DNA of 64,000 bases from Bisporella sp. PMI_857 (GCA_021307315.1 JAJSPD010000022.1:62001-126000), one strand, 5' to 3'. Counted from the first letter of the stretch, positions 33,394 through 44,832 are shown. Program-made: numbers and translations. The notes: generated by a model from the letters alone, not told the origin.

Positions 33394-36300
33394 CTACTTG
33401 ACTTTGACGTCTTTTCTCCGGGCAAAAGACCGCTCTCTTCCTCCTACTAGCCCCAATAAGCGGCAGTACCTCTCGAAAGCAACACGTCCGAGGGGCTTCG
33501 TCAGTCCGTCTGCGGGCATAGACTCTGTAGGCACGTACGTTACTTGTATTCGTCCTTTCTCGGACAGGTCACGAATATGATGATAGCAGATATCAATATG
33601 TTTCGAACGTTCGTGCAAGTGAGGGTTCTTGACCAAAGCCAGCGCTCCTTGGTTGTCCCCGCGGATCTTCACAGTTCGTGATGGTTCCCCAATATACTTC
33701 TCGAACTTCATATCGCGAAGAATCTGTGCTAGCCATTAACTTGCCCTTGCACACATAGCCATTGCGACGTACTCCGATTCCGTGCTAGATGCGGCTACCG
33801 AGGTTTGCTTTATGCTTCTCCAGGAAACAGGCCCTCCGTAGAGCATAGCAACATTTCCCGAAGTGCTTTTACGGTCCGTCTTGTCTCCTGCCCAGTCGGC
33901 ATCTGAGTAGAGTACTAGGCTACAGTCTTTCCCGGGTCCGTAGCGCACCTTTTGTGCTACTGTAGTCCGTAAGTATCGCATAAGTCCTTTAAGTGCATCG
34001 CCATAGTGACTTGCAGGGTTTTTCATGAACTGGCTGAGCTTTCCGAGACTAAAGGCTTTGTCTGGGCGAGTGTGAACTATGCTGTACATTAAGCTACTTA
34101 TAACCCGTTGGTATTCGTTAGCGTCGATTCGCTGGTCGTCAGGTCTTGCAGGCCGTAAGTTGTTGTAGTCCTCGATTGGAGTAAACTTCCCTTTGTGAGT
34201 GCCGTGTGTAAACTCGTAACGATTCAAAACGGCGTTTAAATACTGCTCTTGATCGATCCACAGTTCTTTTGTTTTTCGGTTCCGGGTGATTCGCATGCTT
34301 AGAATCTTCTTGATCTCCCCCAGGTTCTTGGCTCTGAATCGCGACAAGAAATAATTGTCGAACTATTCGACGTCGGCTACTCTACGAGCTGCAAGCAACA
34401 TATCATCGACGTAGACAAGTAGGATCAAGCCAAGTTGCGCGTGCGTGAACAAGCACGAGTCCGCCAGGCTCTGAACGAAGCCCCCTGCAAGCAAAAAGAC
34501 CTGCAGAGTAGGTTCCAATCTCTTGCAGCCTGCTTCAGTCCATAGAGACTCCGTAGAACTCGTAAAACGTACCCGTCGCGAACTGCTACGCCTTTAGGCT
34601 TTGCCAGGTAAATCCTTTTCTGCAAAGCAGATTCGGTAAAAGCGTTCTTAATGTCGAAGTAGTAGCATTCCAAGTCCTCGGCTGCGACCATAGCCAGCAA
34701 AATCCGTAGTGTATCCATTCGGACTGTTGGTGCAAAAGTCTCAAAATAGTCTTGCCCGTGAATCTGTGAAAAACCTCGAGCAACCAGTCTAGCCTTGAAG
34801 CGCTCTACTGATCCTTCCGGAGTTGGTTTAACATTAAAGACCCACTTTGTAGAAACCTCGTTGCAGTCCTTCGGTCTTACTTTTTCTGTCCAGGTCTTGT
34901 TAGTAGCGAGCGAAGCAAGTTCCATTTCTATAGCTTTTCGCCATTGCGGGCCGTAATCAGGGTCGTTAATAGCTTGCTCGTAGGTTGTAGAGGTAGGAAT
35001 TCCATCAACAGTAGTGCTAGCTAGTGCTGATTCGTCTGACTCGATCAAAAGAGGGTCAGCAAGAAAGTCGTCCGTTACGAGTGCTAACATGGCCCTGAGC
35101 ATTTTTTTTGCAGGCCTTTCGTCATCATTTCCAATTGCCTGGTTTCTGTTGCGCTTCCGTAAAAAGTATTCTCTACGGGCAGGCTCGGCTTGATTTCCCA
35201 AGCCGGGCTGAGGAAATTGAGAAGGTTCCGGGTCTAATGGTCTATTTTAGTGTGACCCTGAATTGGCTTCGACAATTGATTCAGCCTGTAGTGTTGGTCT
35301 AGCACCCTGTTGAACATGTTCAGTAGTTGGGTTGTCGAACGTGTTCAATAAAAGTTCGGCTTCTAAAAGTGCTGACTCTTTATCGAATAGCTCGCTGTTC
35401 GTTTCGTCAGCCGCTTCGACTGTAGCATTCTCTTGGGTCTCTACAGCAGGCTCGCTGCCTTCTGTAAGCTTGCTTGCTGCTGGTATTCGAATTTCAAAAT
35501 TGTTCATCACTTTGGGCATAGACTCTAGATCGACGGTTTGAAGAGCAATCCCCTCCTTTGCCGTACTAGTACCGGAAGGGCGCCCTCTAGGAGCTCTGTT
35601 TAGAAGCGAGTTCGGTGTGCCTTGCGGGCCACTTGCGCCCCGTAGCTTGAGCTCCACTGTTCCTCTTTTAACGTTCTCATCGACCCGTATTACTTTGGCT
35701 CTAATCGTGTATCCAAGGTCTGGCGCGTAGACTCTGAGTTGGTGAGTCGTGTCTTGACAATAGCCCATAAATACGCCAACGCGGCCTCTGTCCACAAGTT
35801 TGTTATGTCTTTCTCCGGCGGGGAGTGATTTCGGATTTACATATGAGTAGCACTTGCTCCCCTATACGCGGATGTAGTCGATCGAAGGTCTTTCACCTGT
35901 ATAGGCCTCTTCGGGTGAAATTCTCCTGTCGTTGATCATTGGCCTTGTTGCGGTGCGATTCCGCAGGTATGCGTCAGTCTCCACAGCTTCATCCCAAAAC
36001 TCTATAAGTAAGCCTGCTTCTTTAAGCATAGCTTTTGCAGAGTTCTCGGCTGTTTGGATACACTTTTCCGCAACACTATTTTGATGAGATTCGTGAGCGA
36101 CAGTATATTGTGGTCGAATGCCATTTTGTCGGCACTAGTCGTCCAAAAGCTCTTTTAGCTCTGCGGCGTTGTCTGACCTTACGCTTACGACTTTACAGCT
36201 GGACTTCAGCTTTACTTGTTTTTTCTAAGACCGTAAGCAAAGAACTACTTCTTTCTTGGTTTTCGTAGTAAGAGTCCACACTTTCCGAGTTGCGTTGTCG

Positions 36301-38162
36301 ATCACTTCGGCAAAGTATCTGTTTCCGCGAGCTGTAGTAGGAAGAGGTCCGCACACGTCTACGGACACTAAATCGAGAATGTGAGATTTCTATAGTGTTA
36401 GTCTACGGTTGAAGCGGTTTTTCATTTTGGTTAATGCACAAACCTCACAAACGTGATTAAGAGGTAGGACCTTGATTTTGTCCTTCAGTGTTGTTACAGT
36501 GTGAAGCTTACGGATCACTTCTCTTCTAAAGTGTGCAAATCGTCGGTGATACAACTGATAGCGGGCCGTTGCTTCACTATTGCGGTTCGTAGCTAAGTGA
36601 TCTGCTATATCCGTATCTAACTTTTCAACCGCAGGAAAAGCACAGCAGCAAAGTTGCAGGTCCGAAGCGGGCCTTTTTGGCCAACTTGAGGTTACCCCAG
36701 AAAGAGTTGTTGGCTGAGCTTTCCTTACCTGGTTTCCCAAGCCGGGCCTGGGAAATGGTTTATGCACTTCTCTTGTTATGAACGCTGTTTCATCGTAGCC
36801 GTCGGCGATATCAGTGACTATATAGACTCCATCCGTGGAGCGTGCTGTGATGACTGTGCGGTCACTTTTCTTGTACCACATGCACTTATCGTCGAAAGAG
36901 CCTGTAAAACCATTTGCACAAACTTTCTTGCTTGAGAGAAGATTTACCCCTAGTTTGGGAACGTATAATACATTTGACAACAAAAGAGATCTTCCGCTTT
37001 TCACTCGTAGTTCAACCGTGCTTATGTGATCTGATCTTAACTGCCCCCCTCTAACTTTTATCTTGCGTCTCGGTATCTTGACTAATAAGCGCCTAAAAAG
37101 GTGGAGTTGGTCAGTCATGTAGGAAGAAGCTCCGGAGTCTGAAGCCCATTGGGAATAAGGGATCTTACGGGCGCTTTCCAAAGAAATCGCGGCCGTTTTA
37201 TCATTGTCCGAGTCGTGAATAGGCTCTTCTGGGTCGGAGTCTGACAATGACGCCTCTGAGTTTGATTCAGCTCCGTAATGTCCTTTTTCTACACGCCTGT
37301 GCTTTGATTTCTGGGTGCTTTGTTGATCACGACGTCGGCGTTGAGCCTGTCGCTTTTCGCGAACTGTAGTTTTGGCAATCTCTTTCCATTTGCAATCAGT
37401 GAACCGGTGGTTACGGCCTTCGTACAGCCAGCACTCTAGCCTTTCGGCTTTAGGGCTCGTGCTCCGAGTCCCGAAGTATGCTTTGCGATTTGCAGGCTGC
37501 TGAGCTGCGATTGCTGCAGTCTCAATCTGATTTGCCTTAAGCTGGTCCTCCTGAGTTTGCAGAATAAACAACTTGTCTTGAACAGTTAGGCTTAGTTGGG
37601 CATCCAGCGTTGCGCGAGTCACCGCGTAGTTTGAAGGTAATCCTGCAAAAAGGTATTCGAACAGTCGTTTCTCATTGAAGGCTGTAGCTAAAGTAGGCTC
37701 GGCATCCGTAACACGACGTCGTAGCTTTTTAAGCTTGATCCAAGAGCTTTGAATGCTTGCGCCTGGTTCCATTTTGAACGTTGTAAGTTTACTCAGATCT
37801 TCACGGCGGGTTTGCGGTCGAGACTTAAAGTATTTGAGCCGCAGGTTTGTCCATTTCTCCTTTACAGACTCGAATTCTTTCATATATTCGTCGTCGGTAA
37901 GGTCCACGCAAATTGTCAGCATGTAGAGTGCTTTCGCAGATGCTATTTTGTGCTCCTTCTTTTTCTCAATGTTCCATGACCCGTTCGGCGTTCCGTCTGT
38001 TCCAAGTGTAAGAGCAATCCATGCGTATTCTGCCACTGTTTTCTCTAAGACGAAATCTATCCTTTCCTTAATCATGTATAGTTCGAATAACTTAAACCAT
38101 CCTTGCCATATCTCTTGACTAAGTGTCTTTACAGGTCGCTTTGCTTTGCTAATATGATCCAT
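33394..38162 (-). pseudogene. Copia gag-pol, interrupted by nonsense codons and a frameshift
   Basis: The first segment (38162-36390, 590 codons from ATG) contains gag, a damaged zinc knuckle (CWLYEGRNHRFTDC, second C replaced by Y), the protease motif ASDSGASSYM and the GAG-pre-integrase HxxC-type domain ending CEVCALTKMKNRF. Integrase follows to about 35796 with TAG stops near 36390, 36230, 36137 and 35862. Reverse transcriptase lies at 35201-34425 (KWVFNVKPTPEGSVERFKAR, FDIKNAFTESALQKRIYLAK) and YVDDMLLA near 34410, in another frame after an indel near 34500. RNase H covers 34347-33394 (LYSDADWAGDKTDRKSTSG, ASSTESEYVAM, ADGLTKPLG). TAA stops occur at 35247 and 33736. No autonomous polyprotein is possible. 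Confidence 0.88.
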
Positions 38163-38559
38163 ATCGAATTGCGCTTGGCTTTTTGTTGAACACGTTCAGC
38201 AAGGTTCGGAGTAAAAAGTAAAAAGCTGTCGTATAGTAGCTTCCGTGTTGTAAATAAAATGTAGAAGCTGTCGTACAGTAGCTTCCGGGTTGGGATTTTG
38301 TTGATATAATTGGGATAGCAATCTGTATGCCCCGTAAGTTCGACTAGCGGTCCGTTGCTGTCTTATTGGCAGTCCGTTGCCTTTGGCGGTCCGTTGCCTT
38401 CGTGTTATTGGCTGTCCGTTGCCTTTTGTATAGCTCTTACTGTCGTGATAGGTCCGTTAGGCTGCAGGTAGTCGTTTCTGACAGCTTACCCTATTTTCGA
38501 TTGGCTCTTCTCTCCTGGCTTCCTTCGTACACTCACAGTGCAAGGCCGGGCTCATAACC

Positions 38560-38761
38560 TGTTAAAAAGGTATTAGTGGAAGCTTGTGCTGTACGCAAGG
38601 TCTGCCCAAGTGCAGTGGTTCAGGGAGGATGAATTGACTTGATTGTAGAACTATTTGGAGGTCGCTCAGTGAAAGGGGTTTTACCCTTTCACTGATGACT
38701 AAGCTATTACATAAGGTATTGCCCATGCCTTATGGGTGGGCTACACCACCAATTCTCAACA
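38560..38761 (-). repeat. 5' LTR of the Copia element
   Basis: This copy precedes gag on the coding strand and would carry the promoter. It is identical to 33113-33314. It abuts the target duplication ATATT at 38762-38766. Confidence 0.9.
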
Positions 38762-38967
38762 ATATTTATATTTAACTAAATCTACTAACTTCTAAAAGTT
38801 ATAAGCGGGATTATTTAGCTACGCAACTACCTATACTTCAAGCCGAAGCTTTAAATATATATAACGTTAGCGATAACGAAGATAATATATATATTAAAAA
38901 CGAAAATAAAGAATTAAATGAATTAATTCTTTATTTTCAAGAAAGAAGGGCTAATCGAATAATAAGG

Positions 38968-38991
<24 letters not shown>
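38968..38991 (+). repeat. 24-base poly-T tract
   Basis: An uninterrupted run of 24 T lies inside a probable intron of the hAT transposase remnant. It is a likely assembly or polymerase slippage spot. Confidence 0.8.
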
Positions 38992-38999
<8 letters not shown>

Positions 39000-39566
39000 T
39001 TAATATGTTTACTAATATTTTCTTTAAGTAAAGCTTTTAACTTATTAGTTTAATAATAAAAATAAATATCCAGTATTATCTTTATTAGCTCGAAACTTTT
39101 TACAGATTCCAGCTACTTCGGCCCTTTCCGAACGATTTTTTAGCCAAAGAGCTAAAATTATTAATAAAGATCGAAATAGGCTAAATAAAAATACTTTCGA
39201 GTATATTATAGCCTTAAAAAGCTAGGGTCTTTATAATAATCAAAAAAAAAAAGAAGAAGAAATAGTAGAAAAGAATACTTTTGAAATTATTAATTAATTG
39301 CTTTATTAATAATTAGCTAGTTTATTATTAATTAGTTACTTTTCTTTACTAATTAGATGCTTTATATAAATTTTTTTATATTTATATTTTCTTTTTACTA
39401 AAATCTTCTAAAAACAGCTAAAAATAAGTATTAAGTAAGTTTTGAGTAGGTTTTAAGTAAGCTTTAAGTCTACTCAACTCAACTCAACTCAACTTAATTT
39501 ATATCCTACTCAACTCAACTCAAAGCTACTCAGAGTATACTCAGAGTATATTTGAATAGGTTGAGT

Positions 39567-40203
39567 AATTTTTATCACGCTGATCACCCTCCATGTGAAC
39601 TTGTATTTGCTAAAGCAGAACATCTACAGCTCCATATTGCAATACATGCATGACGATTGCCTATGTAGATGCTCATGTAGATGCCCGCTCACTTGCTGCG
39701 CCACAGCCACATTGCACAGTGCATGCGCTAGCTAGAACGTGCTTAAGCGATAGTTCGAACTCCACCTTGAATAGATATCATGGCAAAGATCTGTACATGG
39801 GTGCCAGCCTACGGCCTACACCAGGGTATCTTGGTCTGAAAGTACTTGAAATTGCTTAACGAGTGGAGTAGAGCTAACCTCCCTATATCTACCTAATTGG
39901 AATGACTGTAGTGAGTCTCATTTGACTGATAACTAACTCACAGCTAAATCGTGACTCCTACGGCCGTCTTATAGGTGCCTACGGACCTTACGGGTGCTTG
40001 CCCTAGGCTGCAAATCATGTGAAACCATCTCCCTAAGCCACTTTGACAAAGCCTTCGAAGTTGACTGATTATTTGCGTGAAAACTTTATCAGGAGTAGGA
40101 TAATTAATTACTGTACAGTACAGTACATGGAATCTCTATAGATTTATATTATAGTAAACCGTTTTTATTATACGTCGAACGCGAGTAGATAGGTGTTACA
40201 GGT
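39567..40203. other. intergenic, no gene seen
   Basis: No recognisable coding region. The start contains CGCTGATCACCCTCC (39578-39592), which is the inverse of GGGGGGTGATCAGCG at 29883-29897. Confidence 0.35.
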
Positions 40204-40331
40204 CCCTGAAGGTGACCTCTTCAGGTATCGGCTCCCAATGCGCGCGAAAGCATGGCATACCGAGGAATGTCGTCGCTGAAGTCCCTGATCAGGCTGAACT
40301 TGCCACCGTTATTGCGTTCCAGAAGACGCAT
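40204..40331 (-). pseudogene. HET-domain N-terminal relic
   Basis: From an ATG at 40331 the minus strand reads MRLLERNNGGKFSLIRDFSD then DIPRYAMLSRALGADT, followed after a one-base shift by EEVTFRDL. This is the opening of a HET protein of the same subclass as the genes at 9944 and 56560. The W of HTWG has become L or is shifted, and the gene stops at about 40204. Confidence 0.7.
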
Positions 40332-40817
40332 TAATCACACCAGATTTGAGGGAATCTAAGGAAACCGGATTCAAAATAAATTTCTGTCGCAGAGTTGCCG
40401 ATGGACACATCCTACGAAGCTATATGCTTGTACCTTCATCGCCACGGACAACAGAGATCCGGGAGATAGCAAGCAAATCCTCACGAGGTGCTTTGGGTCA
40501 GCAAGAGCGCTTGGATAAATATCAACTCGGGCCAACAGAGATCTTCATCAAGATGTGGTAAACTACATCAACTTATATCATCCAGGGTCAAAGGTGCGGA
40601 TCAGTAATCTGTCCTCCATTCTTCCAAATATAATTGCAAGTGGGCTCCTCTCACAACGGCTGTTGATCGAGACAATTCCCTATCACGAATTGTTATATTA
40701 TCCCTTCGAGGAGCTGTTTCAGTTCTCTAATATTAGTAAGTAAATATTACCACTACTTCCCGTCCTCTGGTAAGTCTGGTAGGCATCTGTTGTGATTGCC
40801 TATAAGGTATCGGATAT

Positions 40818-41157
40818 TGTAACAAATAGAGGGCAGCAGGAGGGATTTGCAATATAACAGATAAGGATAGTGGCTAGCGATGTAATTGCAATAGTGGTGA
40901 ATTGATATTAGAAGTATGCTTGTAAGTCTAACATGGAAAGGAAAACTCAAGCTTGCTTTGTTCAGAAAGCTCTAGCTGTTCCTTATATCTTTCACTGTGC
41001 TGTAGCTGTGAGCCTGTGGCTGCTGGAGCTGCTGGAGCTGCTGTAGCTGGAAGCCTGTGGCTGCTGTAGCTGTAAGCCCGTGGCTGGCCATGGGCGGAGC
41101 GTGCCGCTTGCAGCCTTGAAAGTATTACAGCTGAAAAACCTTCGGCTGACTGTTACA
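40818..41157 (+). mobile_element. solo LTR, family C
   Basis: The 340-bp unit begins TGTAACAAATAGAGGGCAGC and ends GGCTGACTGTTACA. It is flanked by perfect 5-bp duplications GATAT (40813-40817 and 41158-41162). A CTGCTGGAGCTG-type short repeat lies inside it at about 41020-41080. Confidence 0.85.
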
Positions 41158-42799
41158 GATATATCGTCCTCTATTACACCCATCTATCTAATGGTTTGTA
41201 GTAGGTCCACTAGGCGAGAGCCAAAGTAAAGTTTGAGGAGCGCCTAGCTCTAAAAGGCTAGATTCTTTTAAGTATCGAGGCCTTTAGACTCTTGTGGCCT
41301 ACTAAGCTGGTGGCCAATGATACCTAAACTCTATCCTAAAAGTATTGATTTTGGACATCCTCAAGATGAACAGCTTAACCCTAGTTCAGCTTTTCCCATA
41401 CCCGCTAAATCAACATCGGATCTCGGCCGGAAGTGCAAACCCCCAAACTGGCAACTTGAGCGTCATACGTATCTCTGCTGCTATCATGACCACCGTTGTA
41501 TACTATCTAAGGACAGCTACCGTAAAGAAAATAAATTGCATTACCAGCTTGGTTCAGAGTCAGTACAGCTTCTTGGCGATCTGCGAAAAAGTTGTACTGA
41601 GGGCCGTTGCTGCCTGGATTGTGGCACTTTACCTCTCACCTGCCCCTCCTGCTCGCCTGACACCGCAACGACTTTCGCGTTTTGGGTCGCACGAGCTTTT
41701 GGAGTGGCAAGGGCAAAGTGATTGAGATTCATATGTTGATCATTGCAAAATATTGGGGTGATGAGTGATCGTATGTCCCTTTACTCGCTCGAGTCACAAC
41801 ACTTCAAATTTCAACCCTTCCCCGACGAACAATTCACTCGATGTACATGGCTACCCTCGTCGTAAAAGGCCTTCCGTTTGATCTATATGAGACTATTGAT
41901 GCTGATGGGTGGGGCGGCCTCAAACTTTTGAAGTTCTATAGAGTGAAATGAACTATCCCAATTCTTAAAACACCATGATCCCCTGATCCAACCTCAGCAC
42001 AAGCCTCAATCTCCACCAACATCTCCTCCCACAATGTGAGTTGTCACGCAGGATACCCTCGCATCCCAAATGCCATCCATGGGCACGACTGACCTCGTCA
42101 CTATATTTCAAATGGATAATGCTGGAGATAATGACACTGCTTTAAGGGGGTCGAACGCTGGCTAACCATGAAAGGAGTCTCGTGGGATGTTAGCTTGCAC
42201 AGGAATCGTTGCTTTGGTCACGTGGTAACTCTTATATCAAATGCTTTTACAGTCAATAAGCCGGTCAAAGCAGAGAGAGTTCCACGATATACTTCCCCTC
42301 GCCTTGGGAACCCCGACTTAGGCCCCTTGGCCAAAATTCGCTGGTATGAAACCTTACTTCGCTATGATATATTGGCTAGCTTGGAGGCGTCCTTTTTAGG
42401 TCATCCCCTCGGGGCTTTCTGCTGGTGCTTCTCCTAACTATGTGCTTGCAACTTGTTTACGGTCTTGCACAGATATTGGCACGTGGATTCTTGGGCAACC
42501 TCGAAAGGGCTGTCACCGAAATCGACTCGTTTGTGGTGCTTGCAGTGCTGTAATCGGCTCTGCTACATCAACTGGGAATGGGAACCCACATTACATTAAT
42601 ACTTCTATGTCCCAAATTAATTCATCAACCTTTGCTGCCTCCTTTGCAATCCTCTGCACTCCTGCTTCACAAACCTATGCAGACGCTGTTGGGTGAAATG
42701 GGAATTGATCTGGCTGGGCAACACGGCATACCTGCACTCTTGCGAATAATCACGTGGAACACTGTCATGGATAAGTTCGTCCGTTTTCCTATTAGAAGT
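41158..42799. other. gene-poor interval
   Basis: Several overlapping frames of 63-134 codons (41317-41725, 42168-42700) are present, but they occupy competing frames and show no motif I can name. The stretch from 42430 to 42695 (YVLATCLRSCTDIGTWILGQ, then CGACSAVIG) is the most protein-like. No confident gene. Confidence 0.35.
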
Positions 42800-44236
42800 T
42801 TATTGAATCAAGCGATGCTCAAACCTCCAAGAGTTGTCCTCCTCAAAGACCCAAGGCAACCCATGATAATCGTAAGCTGCGTCGTAAGATTCTGTGTCGA
42901 CTTTTCCCATCCGCGCAGCGAAAGGGCATGGGCCAGTATGTATAATAAAGCGCTCAATCCGGTATTTTAGGCAGTCCTTAGAATATTGTGCCGGCGCACA
43001 AACGACACCAAAAGCTCTCTCCCAATCCGCATCGCGGGATACCCATCCCTCATCCCATAGATTAGAAAAGCAGCCATCAAATCTAATATGTTCCAGTGAC
43101 ATTGTTTCATTCAAGAACTGGATAAAATGGATCCAGGAACCTCGCCCATACTGGTCTGGTATGGCGGCCACATTGAGATTGATATTTGATAGCTCAAGAG
43201 AGCGGAGCGATTCGGAATGCCTCAGTAGAAGGTTTCGCAGAAACCCTTCAGTTGTCGCTACCGCTTGCAATGAAAGACTTCGAAGGTGCTTCCACTGTAA
43301 CCCATCATTGATGACTTGCGGGAGGTGGATAATAGCACTCGGGTCATCCCATGAAAAATTATCAAAAGAGAGGCGGAGCGATGTCAGGGAAGATGCATGA
43401 GCAATCATATCAGCAAGCTGAATAGTTTCTCCGTCGCCGTGCTGGGAGAACCCAAACTCAAGCGAAAGATAATGTAGAGCTGGCAAGGCTCTATAGCAGT
43501 CGCGAAATGATTTGGCAGCAGCGTTCCAGCGCTCCAGATCGAGGTGAGACCCACGAATACTCTTCAACTGCTGGGCGTGGCCTGAAAGATATGCCGATTG
43601 CAGCAGGTTCCAGAAACGCCCCTCGGATTCAAGATATCTATGATAGTCTTCAGGTTCCGCTAATATTGCCTGCGCTAAAGTGCTTAGAGAACTCAGTTCC
43701 GGTACCTTGCGGCTAATACCCGTCTCTGCTCCTGATATTACAGTGTATTGTACGCCTGATAGTCCTGGGAGCTTTTGGAGAGCGTCTATTAGCATTTGCT
43801 TCTCATTGCCGCGTCTTAAAATATGATCTTGGGCAAACAAGTAGTGGCAGTAGTTGAAATAGTATTTCTCGAGTTGCTGGATGCTAAATTGAGCAAGGAA
43901 TTCGTCTTTGGCCTCCCAGGCCAGGCCTAACCCAGTTCCAGCGCTACATCGAAGCCAGTCCTGGAAGCCTTGTCTAGCTGCACTACTACCAAAGGTCCTT
44001 CCATCGTAACTGATGATCCTCACATATTTGCGGAGCTTCTCATGTCGAGAAATGTCCTGAAGCCTCTCAAAGCTCTGAAGGTTGATTCTCAGAAAGACGG
44101 TCTCGAACAGTATCCGTTGAGCGGCGTTATTCCATGTATGGGAGAGTAGTCGAACGCTCCGTAAGTCGGACCGGGAAAGCAAGACGCAGATCCTTGCCAG
44201 GACCTCTGGCAGAAATGTGCTGATATCACGTGTCAT
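42800..44236 (-). CDS. F-box protein with leucine-rich-like C-terminal region
   Basis: The frame is open from 44320 to 42800. I choose the ATG at 44236 because it begins directly before the F-box (MTRDISTFLPEVLARICVLL, then SRSDLRSVRLLSHTWNNAAQ), giving 478 residues; the 28 extra N-terminal codons look like leader. The rest has irregular leucine-rich segments (LTSLRLSFDNFSW, LRSLSLQAV, LRSLELSNINLNV, LEHIRFDGCF), the usual substrate-binding half of fungal F-box proteins. Such proteins link substrates to SCF ubiquitin ligases through Skp1. The substrate is unknown. It is intact and seems the only undamaged gene between 30 and 52 kb. Confidence 0.75.
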   Translation of the reverse strand: MTRDISTFLPEVLARICVLLSRSDLRSVRLLSHTWNNAAQRILFETVFLRINLQSFERLQDISRHEKLRKYVRIISYDGRTFGSSAARQGFQDWLRCSAGTGLGLAWEAKDEFLAQFSIQQLEKYYFNYCHYLFAQDHILRRGNEKQMLIDALQKLPGLSGVQYTVISGAETGISRKVPELSSLSTLAQAILAEPEDYHRYLESEGRFWNLLQSAYLSGHAQQLKSIRGSHLDLERWNAAAKSFRDCYRALPALHYLSLEFGFSQHGDGETIQLADMIAHASSLTSLRLSFDNFSWDDPSAIIHLPQVINDGLQWKHLRSLSLQAVATTEGFLRNLLLRHSESLRSLELSNINLNVAAIPDQYGRGSWIHFIQFLNETMSLEHIRFDGCFSNLWDEGWVSRDADWERAFGVVCAPAQYSKDCLKYRIERFIIHTGPCPFAARMGKVDTESYDAAYDYHGLPWVFEEDNSWRFEHRLIQ

Positions 44237-44649
44237 TCCTTTGGATCGGTTAAATGCGAGAAAATAGATAGCCGTAGAAGCTGTGTGAAACTGGTGAGAG
44301 GTAGTCCAAAAAGTTGTCATGAGACGCGTCGCGTTTCGCCGCCTTAACCTTTAGTAGTTGCCTTAGGCGACAATATGTTGAAGTGGGTGGGGTTCCGGTT
44401 AGTGCCTCTTTATCGGGTGGAACTTATCACACTCTTCTATATAAACAAGTTTGACTGTAAATGCATCGGGAAACCTCGTTTCTTTGAGAGGGTCCATGGG
44501 TTGGCTATTAATCAAGAAGTCCTCACACAGACCTGGGACGACTATGAATGCATCATTTGGCACTTCTTTCCATGCCTAATGGTGCCCTTTCCTTGCCTAA
44601 AGGTGCTTGTCGTTCCGATCAATGGTGGTATTATGATCGATAAGGTGTG

Positions 44650-44832
44650 TGTTGGAATGCATGTATATAGCTCACGCGATCCACCGGATCGCGGGAATTG
44701 TGGGTCTTCTATCACCTATATTTGCCTGGCAATAGGCCGTAGCTTAGAAGGAATCAACGAATACCAGAACCACCCAGCAAGAGCGTAGTCAATAGCTACT
44801 ACGCCTTTTGCTACGTGGTAGGTATTCCGACA
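44650..44832 (+). mobile_element. solo LTR, family B
   Basis: It begins TGTTGGAATGCATGTATATA and ends GGTATTCCGACA, 183 bp. Flanking pentamers GTGTG and CCTGC differ, so no target duplication is preserved. Its right border cuts the second exon of the pseudogene at 44833-45626. Confidence 0.75.

Larger units (their letters stand above)
33113..38761 (-). mobile_element. full-length Copia LTR retrotransposon with identical LTRs
   Basis: Two 202-bp LTRs (33113-33314 and 38560-38761) start TGTTAAAAAGG and end TTCTCAACA. I compared them base by base and saw no difference. The 5-bp target duplication ATATT is at 33108-33112 and 38762-38766. The coding strand is minus, so the 5' LTR is the right-hand one. 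Domain order gag, protease, integrase, reverse transcriptase, RNase H identifies Copia rather than Gypsy. Confidence 0.93.
30967..39225 (+). pseudogene. hAT transposase, split and full of stops
   Basis: Fragments in order: NLIQNHPDFELSPFQDLNSF near 31000; EVPSIYYKALKKDLVSIYKE and LDE-TAINQNAYFSITM (TAG in place of W) near 31640-31810; ITRDNASFNDTLISAFRKHY and DIPCFAHVLNLVVQDIL near 32080-32220; EFLNFWPVIKAVISLSDSDF near 32590; after the Copia insertion, ATSALSERFFSQRAKIINKD and ILNKNT-like residues to a TAG at 39223 (the usual LKSW end). The final block is the hAT dimerisation domain. Several short AT-rich introns with GTAAGT donors are visible. TAA for CAA and TAG for TGG are the recurrent lesions. 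It cannot encode an active transposase. Confidence 0.7.
30426..39566 (+). mobile_element. degenerate hAT-type DNA transposon with a nested Copia element
   Basis: Both ends have CTCAACTCAACTCAA repeats and GAGTATACTC palindromes (30426-30535 and 39465-39566). The interior is very AT-rich and encodes pieces of a hAT transposase. The Copia element at 33113-38761 is inserted in the middle. Without it, the hAT is about 3.5 kb. The exact termini and the 8-bp target duplication could not be fixed because the end repeats blur the borders. Confidence 0.6.

Noticed and set aside
30403..39594. 8-bp target duplication for the hAT element
   Set aside because: No matching octamers could be placed at the two ends; the terminal CTCAA repeats make borders ambiguous.
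39735..39760. GTTCGAACTCC resembling a tRNA B box
   Set aside because: No matching A box at the right distance and no cloverleaf could be drawn.
41317..41725. Two overlapping frames of 126-134 codons
   Set aside because: They compete for the same bases, lack domains, and have no splice-compatible neighbours.
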